This document shows positions 32,550 to 44,339 of a stretch of 64,000 nt of DNA, one piece after another; positions within the stretch are counted from its first letter, which is position 1, and every line of letters begins with the position of its first letter. Source of the stretch: Azorinus chamasolen (taxonomy: Eukaryota > Mollusca > Bivalvia > Cardiida > Solecurtidae); NCBI GenBank assembly GCA_963576725.1, contig OY755236.1:63462636-63526635 (forward strand), read 5' to 3'. Both the position numbers and the translations under genes were made by a program. The notes below the pieces were generated by a model. The model had not been told where the DNA came from. It saw only the letters and a list, made by a program, of their open reading frames with translations, and ran no database searches.

Positions 32550-32675
32550 ATCCGATATATATTTTTCCTTAAGCAAACTGAGCAGATCCTTGCCAGATGG
32601 CTCCTACAGGAGCCATTTGATCTCGGCCTACTCTGTTTGCAAAGGCATCACAAGACGTCTCTGGAGTAAAAGGTT
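32550..32675. repeat. MITE-1 fragment
   Basis: Core 'gcagatccttgccagatggc' / 'agccatttgatctcggccta', end 'ggagtaaaagg'. Confidence 0.65.
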
Positions 32676-32852
32676 ATGGGACTATATTCTGAAACATGTA
32701 ATTGTCATAGTAAAATAATTTTATAAGATATTGTCAGGGAGCATTTAATACTTTTATCGATATTTCTTTATCAATGGAAATGTAAGAACATGTAATTTAC
32801 ACGAAATGTTGCAGATTATATATAAACTTCAACTTGCTGATAATTGCAAATA

Positions 32853-33041
32853 CAGTAACACCTCTCTATAATGGCCAAGTATTTTGTGTTAAAGGCAGGT
32901 GGTTGCTTAAAGCATAGTGAAATTAACAGAACACTCCTATAGGAGCGTTCTGTTTTACTTTCACCTTGCTTTAAGCAGCCACCTGCCCTAAATACCAACT
33001 AATTAACACAATTTAGTGGCCGTTATAGAGAGGTTTTACTG
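32853..33041. mobile_element. MITE-3, complete, 189 bp
   Basis: TA at 32851-32852 and 33042-33043. The ends are CAGTAACACCTCTCTATAA and (reverse) CAGTAAAACCTCTCTATAA. Nested arms 'ggcaggtggttgcttaaagc' / 'gctttaagcagccacctgcc' and 'agaacactcctataggagcg'. It lies 78 bp before exon D. Confidence 0.85.
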
Positions 33042-33119
33042 TACATGTAAATCACTATTGCAGTTGATTTTATGATATTTCATTGACTTATTTGACTTTT
33101 TTCTGTTGACTAATCATAG

Positions 33120-33278
33120 GAACCTGTCCACCTGGTTTCTATTCAACAAGTGGGATGTTTCCATGCTCACCTTGCCCAGCGGATACATACTGGGAAAACT
33201 CCTTGTCATGTCTGCAGTGCCCAGATTCTAGCTCTACCAAAGGAATAGAAGGAGCCACCAATGAAGCACAGTGTTATG
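33120..33278 (+). CDS. exon D: six-Cys GCC2/GCC3 module 2
   Basis: The acceptor is 'gactaatcatag' and the donor 'tatg|gtaagt'. 159 bases, phase 1-1. GTCPPGFYSTSGMFPCSPC... shows C-PPGFYS...PC-x2-CP...SC-x2-CP...C, the six-cysteine GCC2/GCC3 pattern. The polypyrimidine tract 'cttttttctgttgac' is strong. The preceding intron is about 16.2 kb, the longest here, and carries the four-level transposon nest. Confidence 0.9.
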
Positions 33279-33579
33279 GTAAGTCTAATTTATTAACACT
33301 TAACACTGGAAACTGGAAATTTAAAGACAATAATTGAACTGTGTTCAATTAAATATTCTATAATAATTTTCATTTCAATATGTTGCATATGAAATAAAAG
33401 TTGCTGTTGAATAGTGAATTAATTTAACGATCATACTCTAGATCTAAATACTTTTTGCAGTCTAATTTTGTTTAATTTGTTAGAAAAATATTGTTTTCAA
33501 CTTTTCACTCATTAAAACTTGAAAATGTGTGTAATTTCTCTTCTCATTGTCCTCAAAAAACTTGATTATTCATCTTTTA

Positions 33580-33796
33580 CAGTAAAACTTATGTACAACT
33601 ACCAATAAAAGAATACACTATGTATGGTACCACTTTTTAAAGGCAACTTGTTTGCTTGAATGCGGGATAAAAGTAATACAGAAAGCTCACAATGGGAGCT
33701 TTCTGCATAACTTTAGTACTGCATTAAACTGTCACCTGTATATAAAACTGCAAAATCATTTCCCTTTAACTTGTCGTTTTATCTAAGTTTTTACTG
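33580..33796. mobile_element. MITE-3, TA-flanked
   Basis: Ends CAGTAAAACTTATGTACAA and (reverse) CAGTAAAAACTTAGATAA. Central hairpin 'cagaaagctcacaatggg' / 'agctttctgcataac'. Confidence 0.75.
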
Positions 33797-34214
33797 TAGT
33801 TCAGTGTAACCAGCTGATCAAGGCTACAATGCATTGGGGACAATATCACGTGAGAGCGTAGGGTGTTACATAAAAAATGCATTATGGTGATTGATCAACA
33901 GGAACTATTGACTAAATAAACAGTGTGTTAGTTAGCCCATGGTTTTTTTTAAAAAAAAGCATCGAACTAAACAATATAGTTAACACTTCTTTGGGCATCT
34001 AATTGGTCGAGAGCTCCAAACCATGTGCTAAATAAAGCTTATTAGATTCACAATGTCATCATTTCTTAGGGGTTTCTTATTTCTTATTCATGGTGTAAGG
34101 GGTTAATCATTGCACAGACAGAGTTTGTATAATACATCATTGAAACAGAAGGAGCCTCAAATAGGTGACAGTAATATGATAAGTCTAAAGTAATATTACC
34201 TTAACCCACCTAAA
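33797..34214. other. no feature recognised
   Basis: Plain intron DNA; only an A/T homopolymer pair near 33945-33958. Confidence 0.4.
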
Positions 34215-35393
34215 CCAACCTTAACCCTTTACCCCATAAATATGCCTTTCCATGCCTTTACTCCATAAATACGCCTTTCTATGCCTTTACTCCATAAATA
34301 CGCCTTTACTCCATAAATACGCCTTTCTACGCCTTTACTCCATAAATATGTATGCCTTTCCATGCCTTTACTCCATTAATATGCCTTTCTATGCCTTTAC
34401 TCCATAAATACGCCTTTATATGCCTTTACTCCATAATTATGTATGATTTTTCCATGCTTTTACTCCATAAATACGCCTTTCTATGCCTTTACTCCATAAA
34501 TACGCCTTTCTATGCCTTTACTCCATAAATATGCCTTTCTATGCCTTTACTCCATTAATATGCCTTTCTATGCCTTTACTCCATTAATATGCCTTTCTAT
34601 GCCTTAACTCCATAAATATTCCTTTCTATGCCTTTACTCCATAAATACGCCTCTCTATGCCTATACTGCATTAATATGCCTTTCTGTGCCTTTACTCCAT
34701 AAATACGCCTTTAAACGCCTTTACTCCATAATTATGTATGATTTTTCCATGCCTTTACTCCATAAATACGCCTTTCTATGCCTTTACTCCATAAATACGC
34801 CTTTCTACGCCTTTACTCCATAATTACGCCTTTCTATGCCTTTACTCCATAGATATCCCTTTCTATGCCTTTACTCCATTAATATGCCTTTCTATGCCTT
34901 TACTCAATTAATATGCCTTTCTATGCCTTTACTCCATAAATATGCCTTTCTATGCCTTTACTCCATAAATATGCCTTTCTATGCCTTTACACCATAGATA
35001 CGCCTCTCTATGCCTTTACTCCATAAATACGCCTTTTTATGCCTTTACTCCATAAATAAGCCTTTCTATGCCTTTTCTCCATTAATATGCCTTTCTATGC
35101 CATTACTCCATTAATATGCCTTTCTATGCCTTTACTCCATAAATATGCCTTTCTATGCCTTTACTCCATAAATACCCCTCTTTATGCCTTTACTCCATAA
35201 ATATGCCTTTCTATGCCTTTACTCCATAAATATGCCTTTCTATGCCTTTACTCCATTAATATGCTTTTCTATGCCTTTACTCCATTAATATGCCTTTCTA
35301 TGCCTTTACTCCATAAATACGCCTTTCTTCGCCTTTACTCCATAAATAAGTCTTTCTATACCTTTACTCCATAAATACGCCTCTCTATGCCTT
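34215..35393. repeat. 29-bp minisatellite, about 40 copies
   Basis: Unit 'tttactccataaatacgcc' plus 'tttctatgcc', with variants 'attaatatgcc' and 'cataattatgtatgattttt'. The unit equals the outer border of the adjoining MITE-1, whose own copy follows at 35394, so the array grew from the MITE edge. Confidence 0.92.
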
Positions 35394-35600
35394 TGCAAAC
35401 ATAGTAGACCCAGTTCAGATGGCTCCTGTAGGAGCCGTCTGATTAGGGGCTGCTCTGTTTGCTTATGATATAATATAGATCAATTTCTACAGTTTCTGCC
35501 ATGGACAAAAACTTATGTCCATGTGGTATTATAACAAATAATTTAATCAATATTCATGATGTAATTATTTCATACCTGAATATTCATGAATTAAAGGGAA
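35394..35600. mobile_element. MITE-1 at the end of the minisatellite
   Basis: Core 'gcaaacatagtagacccagt' / 'agatggctcctgtaggagcc', 'tacagtttctgccatggac', 'catgatgtaattatttcata', 'ttcatgaattaaaggg'. Its left edge is merged in the array. Confidence 0.8.
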
Positions 35601-36740
35601 TTTCACACTAGAGCATATGGCACGAATGTATGCGAGTGTATAAGAAACTAGATGTGTTTGTGAAACACTATGCCCCCTCATATAATTATTTGACCTCTGA
35701 CCTTGAAGGATGACCTTGATCTTGACATGTCACCCCTCAAAACGTGCGGCTTTATGAGATACATAATGCATGCCAAATATCAAGTCTCTATCTGTACTGG
35801 CTCAAAAGTTAAGACCAATGTTAAGGTTGCATTAAAGTTACAGACAAAGAAACAGACAATTTGACCTTTGACCCTGAAAGATGACCTTGACCTTGACATG
35901 TCAACCCTCAAAATATGCAACCTCATGAGATACACAAGCATGCCAAATATCAAGTCTCTATCTCTACTGGTCCAAAAGATATGGCCAATGTTAAAGTCGG
36001 TGATTTCACCCATATATAATATTTGGCCTCTGACCTTGAAGGATGACCTTGACCTTGACATGTCACCCCTCAAAATGTGCAGCTTTATGAGATACATATG
36101 CATGCCAAATATCAAGGCTCAAAAGTTATGACCAATGTTAAAGTTGCTGACAAACAAACAGACAGACAGGGCAAAAACAATATGCCCCGACTATCGTCAA
36201 TAGGGGCATAATATTTCTCATATGCTTGCATATGCAGATATACAATAAGGGTAGTTTAGGCATATGTTGTATATATGTAAAGTATACTGTCATATGTCAG
36301 TGTATGTTCTCACACGCAGAGGTAGAAAATAATTTTTGATTATTTTCATATGAACTATACATTACGCACATGCTCATATATGCTAGGCACATGTTGAATA
36401 TGCTAAAGTGTCGGTAAAGGTATGTCACTTATAGGTCAAATTTTCTTCACATACTGTAACATGAAGGTGGCCAGTAAAACTATCATATGGATAGTTTATC
36501 AGTAATGTAGTTGTAACGTATGTCTGACGAATGACTAATGTATCTAACATATTCCTGGCTATTCATATGCTCTTATACACTCACATGTGCTTCACATATG
36601 TTACTCATATGCTCGCATACACTACTTGTACGCTCACATGCTTATGCGCAGAGAAACGATACAATGACTGACATTCGCTCATATACGTTTATATATGTGA
36701 TGTACATATTCATATGCTGCTAAAACATTCATCGAAGATT
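35600..36740. repeat. CATATG-rich degenerate region surrounding the HTR-B copy
   Basis: Outside the HTR-B insert, CATATG and its one-step variants (CATATA, CATACA, CACATG) recur irregularly, often every 10-40 bases, without a fixed period. It looks like an old diverged simple or tandem repeat. No coding signal. Confidence 0.55.
35645..36212 (-). mobile_element. HTR-B element, minus strand, short
   Basis: The reverse complement of the HTR-B end (TGTTTcacAAACA region) is at 35650-35672 and GGGGGCAT at 35668. Three monomers ('atgccaaatatcaagtctct', 'ccttgaccttgacatgtca') follow, then a CTGTCTGTTTGTTTG tract and a degraded 5' hairpin (TATGCCCC...GGGGCATA) ending near 36210. Confidence 0.75.
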
Positions 36741-36792
36741 GTGGTGGTAAACCCAGTTCATATGCTCAAAAGTTGTGGGTACGACCATTTTT

Positions 36793-38523
36793 ATTCCCCC
36801 AAATAAAGCTAGGCTTTGGCAGCATATAGTGATCGCACTGTGTGTGGGTGTGTGTGTAGGTGTGTGTACCTTTTGTCCGGAGTATATTTCCTTTGTCACA
36901 TCAGCTACGGATTCCAAATTTGGTGTGTGAATTCATCTTGGGATGGCGGAGTGTCGCGTACCATTTTCAGGTCACTGTGACCTTGACCTCAGTTTTACAA
37001 AAAGCTTGTCCGGATCATACCTACTAGACCTTACCACATACGGATTCCAAATTTAGTGTGTGAGTTCATCTTGGGATGGCAGAGTGTCGCGCCATTTTCA
37101 GGTCACCTTGACCTTGACCTTCGACCTCGATTTAAAAAAAAGCTTATACCTTACCTGCTACAAAAACCTTGTCCGGTGTATATCTCGTATACCTTATCAG
37201 CGTATCATTTTCAGGTCACTGTGACCTTGACCTTGACCTCGATTATACAAAAGCTTGTCCGGAGTATATCTCCTATACCTTACCAGCTACGGATTCCAAA
37301 TTTGGTGTGTGAGTTCATGTGGGGATGGCGGAGTGTCGCGTACCATTTTTAGGTCACTGTGACCTTGACCTTGACCTTTGACCTCAATTTTAGAAAAAGC
37401 TTGTCCAGAGCATATCTACTATACCTTACCACCTACAGATTCAACATTTGGTGTGTAAGCTCATCAAGGATGGCTGAGTGTCGCGTACCATTTTCAGGTC
37501 ACTGTGACCTTGACCTTTGACCTCGATTTTAGAAAAAGCTTATAATCGAGGTCAAAAGTCAAGGTCAAGACTAAAATGACCTAAAAATGGTACGCGACAC
37601 TTCACCATCCCAAGATGAACTCACACACCAAATTTGGAATCCTTAGCTGGTAAGGTATAGGAGTTATACTCCGGACATGGTTTTTGTAGCTGGTCTACGG
37701 ATTCCAAATTTGGTGTGTTAGTTCATCTTGGGATGGCTGAGTGTGGCGTACCATTTTCAGGTCACTGTGACCTTGACCTTTGACCTCGATTTTACCAAAA
37801 GCTGGTCCGGAGCATATCTCTTATACCTTACAAGCTAAGGATCCCAAATTTGGTGTGTGAGTTCATCTTGGGATGGCCGAGTGTCGCGTACCATTTTCTG
37901 GTCACTGTGAACTTGACCTTTGACCTCGATTTTACAAAAATCTTATACCGTACCATATACAAAAAAACCTTGTCCGGAGTATATCTAGATTAGACGTCGA
38001 TTTTACCAAAAGCTTGTCTGGAGCATATCTCCTATACCTTAACCAGCTAAGGATTCCAAATTTGGTGTGTGAGTTCATATTGGGATGGTGAAGTGTCGCA
38101 TACCATTTTCAGGTCACTGTGACCTTGACCTTGACCTTTGACCTCGATTTTACAAAAAGCTTGTCCGGAGCAAATCTCCTATACCTTATCAGCTACAGAT
38201 TCCAGATGTGACCCTGTGTCTTTTTTTAAAAAAGAATTTACCCAGGATCTGTTTTTAACGTTGACAATCAACCCCAGGGTCCTTTTTAATGTTGAGAATG
38301 ACTTAGGTTCCTTTTTAACTAAGTTTTGACCCCAGGCTCTTTTCTTAGCTATCATAATCGTCAAAGGTTTTGTTTTTAGTGCTAAGAACTGACTCCTGTG
38401 TCATTTTTATCAGCATCAAAATTTCATGTAACACCTGCATTACATTGTATTGTTTTTCCGCCAAAATGCATTTCGGTGTCAAACACTTTTAGGGCATTTG
38501 TCACCTGCGACGACTCTCTTGTT
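36793..38523 (+). mobile_element. HTR-D element, second copy
   Basis: 5' hairpin ATTCCCCCAAATAAAGC / GCTTTGG...CAT after 'gaccattttt', (GT)n tract, HTR-D monomers, 3' end with AGGGCATTTG, GTCACctGCGAC and GACTCTCTTGTT. One monomer pair is inverted at 37543-37677. Confidence 0.83.
37543..37677 (-). repeat. inverted HTR-D monomer
   Basis: 'atcgaggtcaaaagtcaagg', 'atggtacgcgacacttcacc' and 'catcccaagatgaactcac' are the reverse complement of the surrounding monomers, making a hairpin-capable inverted repeat with the unit before it. Confidence 0.88.
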
Positions 38524-38699
38524 TCGAAAACTTTTATACACGGTTCATACATTAATTCCTCTCATATGCTGTAGTGTGGTAGAGGGACTAATGTCCGCCT
38601 ATCACAAAAACACAAGTGGGCTAATATCATCCTTTCCAGAAATTGGTGGGGAAAGATCTGGTGGTCTACTACCCGAGTTAATGGGCTAATGTCCGCTTA

Positions 38700-39003
38700 C
38701 CATAAGATATAATGACATCATGAATATTCATTTAGCTGAGTTTTTAAAAAGGAATATATACACAGGATTTTTTGGCATTGGTAGAAACTGTAGAATCAGA
38801 TCTGTCTAAGGCAAATAATGCAGACCCAGACCATGCAACTTGTAAAGGAGCCATTTGTATCTGCACTATTTGCTACTATATCTGCCTGATTTAATCCTTT
38901 CCTTCATATAAACGCCTTTTCATACATTTTCAAACATAATACTCAGATCAGATGGCTCCTGTAGGAGCCGTCTGATCAGGGTCTGTACTGTTTGCTAATG
39001 GAA
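38700..39003. repeat. two MITE-1 fragments
   Basis: 'atataatgacatcatgaata', 'actgtagaatcagatctgtc' and a decayed core at 38815-38870, then 'tttaatcctttccttcatat' with core 'cagatggctcctgtaggagc' at 38935-38995. Confidence 0.7.
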
Positions 39004-39017
39004 TTTGATAGATGTCT

Positions 39018-39590
39018 TTCCATCCGTCAACAATTTTGATGTGACGTGATAACTCAAATACAACTTCAGATATTCTTTTCATATTATGGGCATATACTTA
39101 GTGTCATCAGAGGAAGAAACCTATAGTTTTGGGGTTGAATTAGATCACTAATTTCTAGTTATCTGCCCTTGATTCATAAAAAATTCCATCAACTTTTGTC
39201 AACACTTTTGATGTGACGTGATAACTCAAACAGTACTTAGCATATCTGTTTCATATTAAGGGCATAAGCTAAGTATCACCAGAAGAAGACACGTATAGTT
39301 TTTGGGTTGAATAAGATCACTATGTCTAGAGTTATCTGCCCTTAATTCAATCAAAATGCCATCAACCTATTGTCAACAATTTTGATGTGACAAGATAACT
39401 CAAACAGTACTTTATATATTGGTTTCATATTATGGGCATATGCTTAGTACAATCAGAGGAAGACACCTATAGTTTTTGGGTTGAATCAGATCACTATATA
39501 CAGAGTTAATTGCCCTTGATTTATTAAAAATGCCATATTCATCAAAATTTCATCTGCAGGGACCTCTCTGACCGAGTCAGTTTTCTAGTT
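39018..39590 (+). mobile_element. HTR-R element, 5'-truncated
   Basis: Three monomers of about 175 bp with 'caattttgatgtgacgtgat', 'tcatattatgggcatatgct' and 'agttatctgcccttgattc'. The 3' end has the hairpin CTGACcgaGTCAG and TTTTCTAGTT at 39590. No 5' hairpin. It ends 97 bp before exon E. Confidence 0.65.
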
Positions 39591-39687
39591 GAAGCTTTAC
39601 AAACCAGTGAAGAGGTCGTGCTAATTTCTTTTATTTTCCCACAAGTTTTGGTAGATCATAATTATGTTTTGTTTTGTTTCCACACAG

Positions 39688-39861
39688 CACCTTGTCAACC
39701 AGGAACGTTCTCCATAAAAGGGTATGCACCTTGTACGGACTGTCCAAATAACTTTTTCCAGCCATTTTCTGGTGCTTCTACATGTTTAGAGTGCCCACCT
39801 GACAAGACAACAACCAATAAAAGCATCAGCTCTGTAGATGAATGTGTTGTTGTCCATGCAG
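39688..39861 (+). CDS. exon E: six-Cys GCC2/GCC3 module 3
   Basis: The acceptor is 'tgtttccacacag' and the donor 'gcag|gtatgt'. 174 bases, phase 1-1. APCQPGTFSIKGYAPCTDC... repeats the C-QPGTF...PC-x2-CP...TC-x2-CP...C pattern with six cysteines, then a short VVVHAG linker to the Apple-like exon. Three such modules in a row on three symmetrical exons indicate tandem exon duplication. Confidence 0.9.
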
Positions 39862-39933
39862 GTATGTCTACATTGAGAATGATTGTTCAGCCCTGTCCGT
39901 GCGACTGAAAAGTGACTGCATGGGGGCCTTTTT

Positions 39934-42902
39934 AGCTCACCAGAGCACAAAGTGCTCAGGGTGAGCTTTTGTGATCACCCGTTGTCCGTCGTCCGTCGGC
40001 GTGTGTCGTGCGTCGTTCGTCGTTCATCATCCGTCGTCAGCAATTTGAACCTTTAAAAATCTTCTCCTCTGAATCTACAGGGTTCTCAACTTTCATTTTT
40101 GAACATAGCATCATATTCAGGTCCTCTACAAAAGTTATATAAATTATGCCCCTGGGGTCAAAATTGGCCCCGCCCCAGTGGTGCTTTGTTTTCTATAGAA
40201 ATATATAGTGAAAATCTTCTACTCTGAAACTGGAAGGTTCTCAGCTTTCATATTGGGCACATAGCATCATGTTCAGGTTCTTTACAAAAGTTATTTAAAT
40301 TATGCCCCTGGGGTCAAAATTGGCCCCGCCCCAGGGGTGGTCAGTTTTCAATAGAAACATATAGGGAAATCTTTGAAAATCTTCTCCTCTGAAACTTGAA
40401 GGTTCTCAGCTTTCATATTTGGCACATAGCATCATGTTCATGTCCTCTACTAAAGTTATATAAATTATGCCTCTGGGGTCAAAATTGGCCTCGCCCCAGG
40501 GGTGCTTTGTTTTCTATAGGAAATATATAGTATAACTTCGAAAATCTTCTCCTCTGAAACTGGAAGGTTCTCAGCTTTCATATTTGGCATATAGCATCAT
40601 GTTCAGGTCCTATACAAAAGTTATATAGATTATGCCCCTGTGGTCAAAATTGGCCCGCCCCAGGGATGGTCAGTTTTCAATAGAAACATATAGTGCAAAT
40701 TTTGAAAATCTTCTCCTCTGAAACTGGAAGGTTCTAAGCTTTCATATTTGGCACATAGCATCATGTTCAGGTCCTCTACTAAAGTTATATAAATTATGCC
40801 TCTGGGGTCAAAATTGGCCTCGCCCCAGGGGTGCTTTGTTTTCTATAGGAAATACAGTCCACTCTCGTTATGGCGAACTCGCTTGACACGAATTTCTCGT
40901 TGACACGAAGTTTTTGTAAAGTCCCAACTTTTCTTCCTATATATTCTGTATAAATTTAAGTTTTTAAGACGAATTCGAACTCATCGCATTTTCGTTAAGT
41001 CGAAGTCATTTTCCGTCCCCAAAGTGTTTGTTTGCATGTAATTATCGGTGTTTGTATCAAAGTCGCACCTCTCAGTCTGATTGAGTTCGAGGTGTGAATT
41101 GGACCTTTTGATCCGACCCTGGCAAAGTACGCCAGGTGATCAAGACACACGTAATTACAGTGTTTTGTGGGTAAACAATCACTGATGTCAGATAATTATT
41201 CAAACTGTGGAATAATGCCGCGTTGAGTGAAAGTTATTAAGTAAAATGACACCTTACCGTTCATTTGTCCTAAGTGTCAATCATAACTACTGTAGTAAGA
41301 AAGATAACTCTCAAGCGTCCTCGCTTCCGGACGATTTTGTAGAGATTGGATAAAAAGTAAGGCCTGTTCCTTATTTTATTACCAATACATGCAGTTAAAC
41401 ATTGAATTTAATTTGTCACTTGAGTAATTGCGAAACAGCTCACGGCGAAACATGTAAAATGGTGACTACATTTTGAAATGTCTGGTTTCCCGATTATGGC
41501 TGTTCTCTTAGATGCACCAGAAGTACACGAATCGGCAACCAGCTAATTCACGTGTGATTGCGTATTTCCGGTGCCCGTTTAGGAAAAGGGATTTCCCATA
41601 GAAATGGCGTAAACAAACGATGCGCTTTAAAAATCACCAAACCAACGGTGATTAATTCAATAATAAAGGCAAAAGGGATCTGAAAATTGGATAGGGCCTT
41701 GTAAATTACAGCATAGTGTCATTAATGGAGGGTAGGAAAGACAGACTTTTATTCTCGCAGTAATGGATCAACACGCATATGTACAATTTTATATACACAG
41801 AGTGCGATTCTTTTACACAATGTGAAGACTAAACTGTACACGCACATTAGTATTCTTGTAATATGGCAGCTTGTTTAAGGTGAACGTAATGGAAGAAACT
41901 GGATTTTTATAAAAAATGGCATGTGATTTTTGAGTCGAACTCTCAATGAGTCGAAGTTTTTAACAGGTCCCTATGAACTCGACATAACGAGAGTGGACTG
42001 TATATAGTATAACTTCGAAAATCTTCTCCTCTGAAACTGGAAGGTTCTCAGCTTTCATATTTGGCATATAGCATCATGTTCAGGTCCTATACAAAAGTTA
42101 TATAAATTATGCCCCTGTGGTCAAAATTGACCCGCCCCAGGGATGGTCAGTTTTCAATAGAAACATATAGTGCAAATTTTGAAAATCTTCTCCTCTGAAA
42201 CTGAAAGGTTCTCAGCTTTCATATTTGGCACATAGCATCATGTTCAGGTCCTCTACAAAAGTTATATAAATTATGCCCCAGGTCTCAAAATTGGCCCCGT
42301 CCCAGGGGTGGTCAGTTTTCAATAGAAACATATAGTGAAATATTTGAAAATCTTCTAATCTGATACTGGAAGGTTCTCAGCTTTCATATTTGGCACATAG
42401 CATCATGTTCAGGTCTTCTTCAAAAGTTATATAAATTATGGCCCTGGGGTCAAAATTGGCCCCGCCCCAGGGTTAGCCAGTTTTCAATAGAAACGTATAG
42501 TGAAAACTTTGAAAATCTTCTCCTCTGAAACTGTAAGGTTCTTAGCTTTCATATTTGGCACATAGCATCATGTTCAGGTCCTCTACAAAAGTTATATAGA
42601 TTGTGCCCATTGGGTCAAAATTGGCCCCGCCCCAGAGGTGGTCAGTTTTCAATAGGAACATGGTGAAAACTTTGAAATTCTTCTCCACTGAAACTGGAAG
42701 GTTCTCAGCTTTCATATTCGCCGCATAGCATCATGTTCAAGTCTTCTACAAAATTTGTATGAATTATGCCCCTTGGGTCAAAATTTGCCCAGCCCTGCCC
42801 CAGGGCGGCTAGTTTTCTATAGAAAACTTTGAAAATTAACTTTGAAAATCTTCTCCTCTGATTGTGTGGTGAGCGCTTCAAGGCCATTCTGGCCCTCTTG
42901 TT
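39934..42902 (+). mobile_element. HTR-A element with a pogo-like insert
   Basis: 5' hairpin AGCTCACCAGAGCAC / GTGCTCAGGGTGAGCT after 'cttttt', then a GTCCGTCGTCCGTCGGCG tract. Monomers of about 165 bp include a two-monomer higher-order unit of about 330 bp. The 3' end is GGTGAGCGCTTCAAGGCC, ATTC, TGGCCC and TCTTGTT. It starts only 73 bp after the exon E donor. Confidence 0.82.
40855..42000. mobile_element. pogo/Tigger-like non-autonomous element, 1146 bp
   Basis: Inverted ends CAGTCCACTCTCGTTATG, extending with mismatches to about 27 bp, flanked by TA (40853-40854 and 42001-42002). Short internal GACACGAA and TCGAAGTTTTT motifs lie near both ends. The neighbouring monomer at about 40515-40535 has the uninterrupted 'ataggaaatatatagtataa', so the TA duplication is proven internally. 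No transposase frame; CpG-richer interior than the surrounding repeats. Confidence 0.9.
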
Positions 42903-44339
42903 AGTGGTTATTAGGTACACTAGGGGCTATTTTTAGCTTAACAGAGCACAAAGTGCTCAGGGTGAGCTTTTGTGATCGCCCATTGTCCGTCGTCCGTTGT
43001 CGTGCGTCGTTCGTCGTCCATCGTCAACAATTTGAACCTATAAAAATCTTCTCCTCTGAATCTACAGGGATCTCAACTTTCATGTTTGGCACATAGCATC
43101 ATATTCAGGTCCTCTACAAATGTTATGTAAATTATACCCCTGGGGTCAAAATTGGCCCCGCCCCAGGGGTGCCTTGTTTTCAATAGAAACATATAGTAAA
43201 ACTTCGCAAATATTCTCCTCTGAAACTGGAAGATTCTCAGCTTTAATATTTGGCACATAGCATCATGTTCAAGTCTTCTTCAAAAGTTATATAAATAATG
43301 CCTCTGGGGTCAAAATTGGCCCCACCCCAGGGTTAGCCAGAGGTGGTCAGTTTTCAATAGAAACATAGTGAAAACTTTGAAATTCTTCTCCACTGAAACT
43401 GTAAGGTTCTCAGCTTTCATATTCGCCGCATAGCATCATGTTCAAGTCTTCTACAAAATTTGTATAAATTATGCCCCTGGGGTCAAAATTGGCCCTGCCC
43501 CAGGGGTGACTTTAGCTTAACAGAGCACAAAGTGCTCAGGGTGAGCTTTTGTGATCGCCCATTGTCCGTTGTCGTGCATCGTCCGTCGTCAACAATTTGA
43601 ACCTATAAAAATCTTCTCCTCTGAATCTACAGGGATCTCAACTTTCATGTTTGGCACATAGCATCATATTAAGGTCTTCTCCAAAAGTTATATAAATTAT
43701 GGCCCTGGGGTCAAAATTGGCCCCGCCCCAGGGTTAGCCAGAGGTGGTCAGTTTTCAATAGAAACATAGTGAAAACTGAAATTCTTCTCCACTGAAACTG
43801 GAAGGTTCTCAGCTTTCATATTCGCCGCATAGCATCATGTTCAAGTCTTCTACAAAATTTGTATAAATTATGCCCCTGGGGTCAAAATTGGCCCTGCCCC
43901 AGGGGTGGCTTTAGCTTAACAGAGCACAAACTGCTCAGGGTGAGCTTTTGTGATCGCCCATTGTCCGTCGTCCGTTGTCGTCCGTCGTCCGTCGTCAACA
44001 ATTTGAACCTATAAAAATCTTCTCCTCTGAATCTACAGGGATCTCAACTTTCATGTTTGGCACATAGCATCATATTCAGGTCCTCTACAAATGTTATATA
44101 AATTATACTCCTGGGGTCAAAATTGGCCCCGCCCCAGGGGTGCCTTGTTTTCAATAGAAACATATAGTAAAACTTCGCAAATCTTCTCCTCTGAAACTGG
44201 AAGGTTCTCAGCTTTAATATTTGGCACATAGCATCATATTCAGGTCCTCTACAAAAGTCATACAAGACGAATACTGATGCAAGGCATTGGATCGCCGCGA
44301 AATTTGTGTACAAGGAAGGTTTTTAATAAGGAACTGTTT

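Noticed and set aside
34215..35393. CRISPR-like array
   Set aside because: The repeats are contiguous without unique spacers, and the unit derives from a MITE edge in a eukaryotic intron.
39618..39908. Complete 96-codon gene around exon E
   Set aside because: The open frame runs into intron sequence on both sides of exact splice borders (39688 and 39861). Only the middle has domain content.
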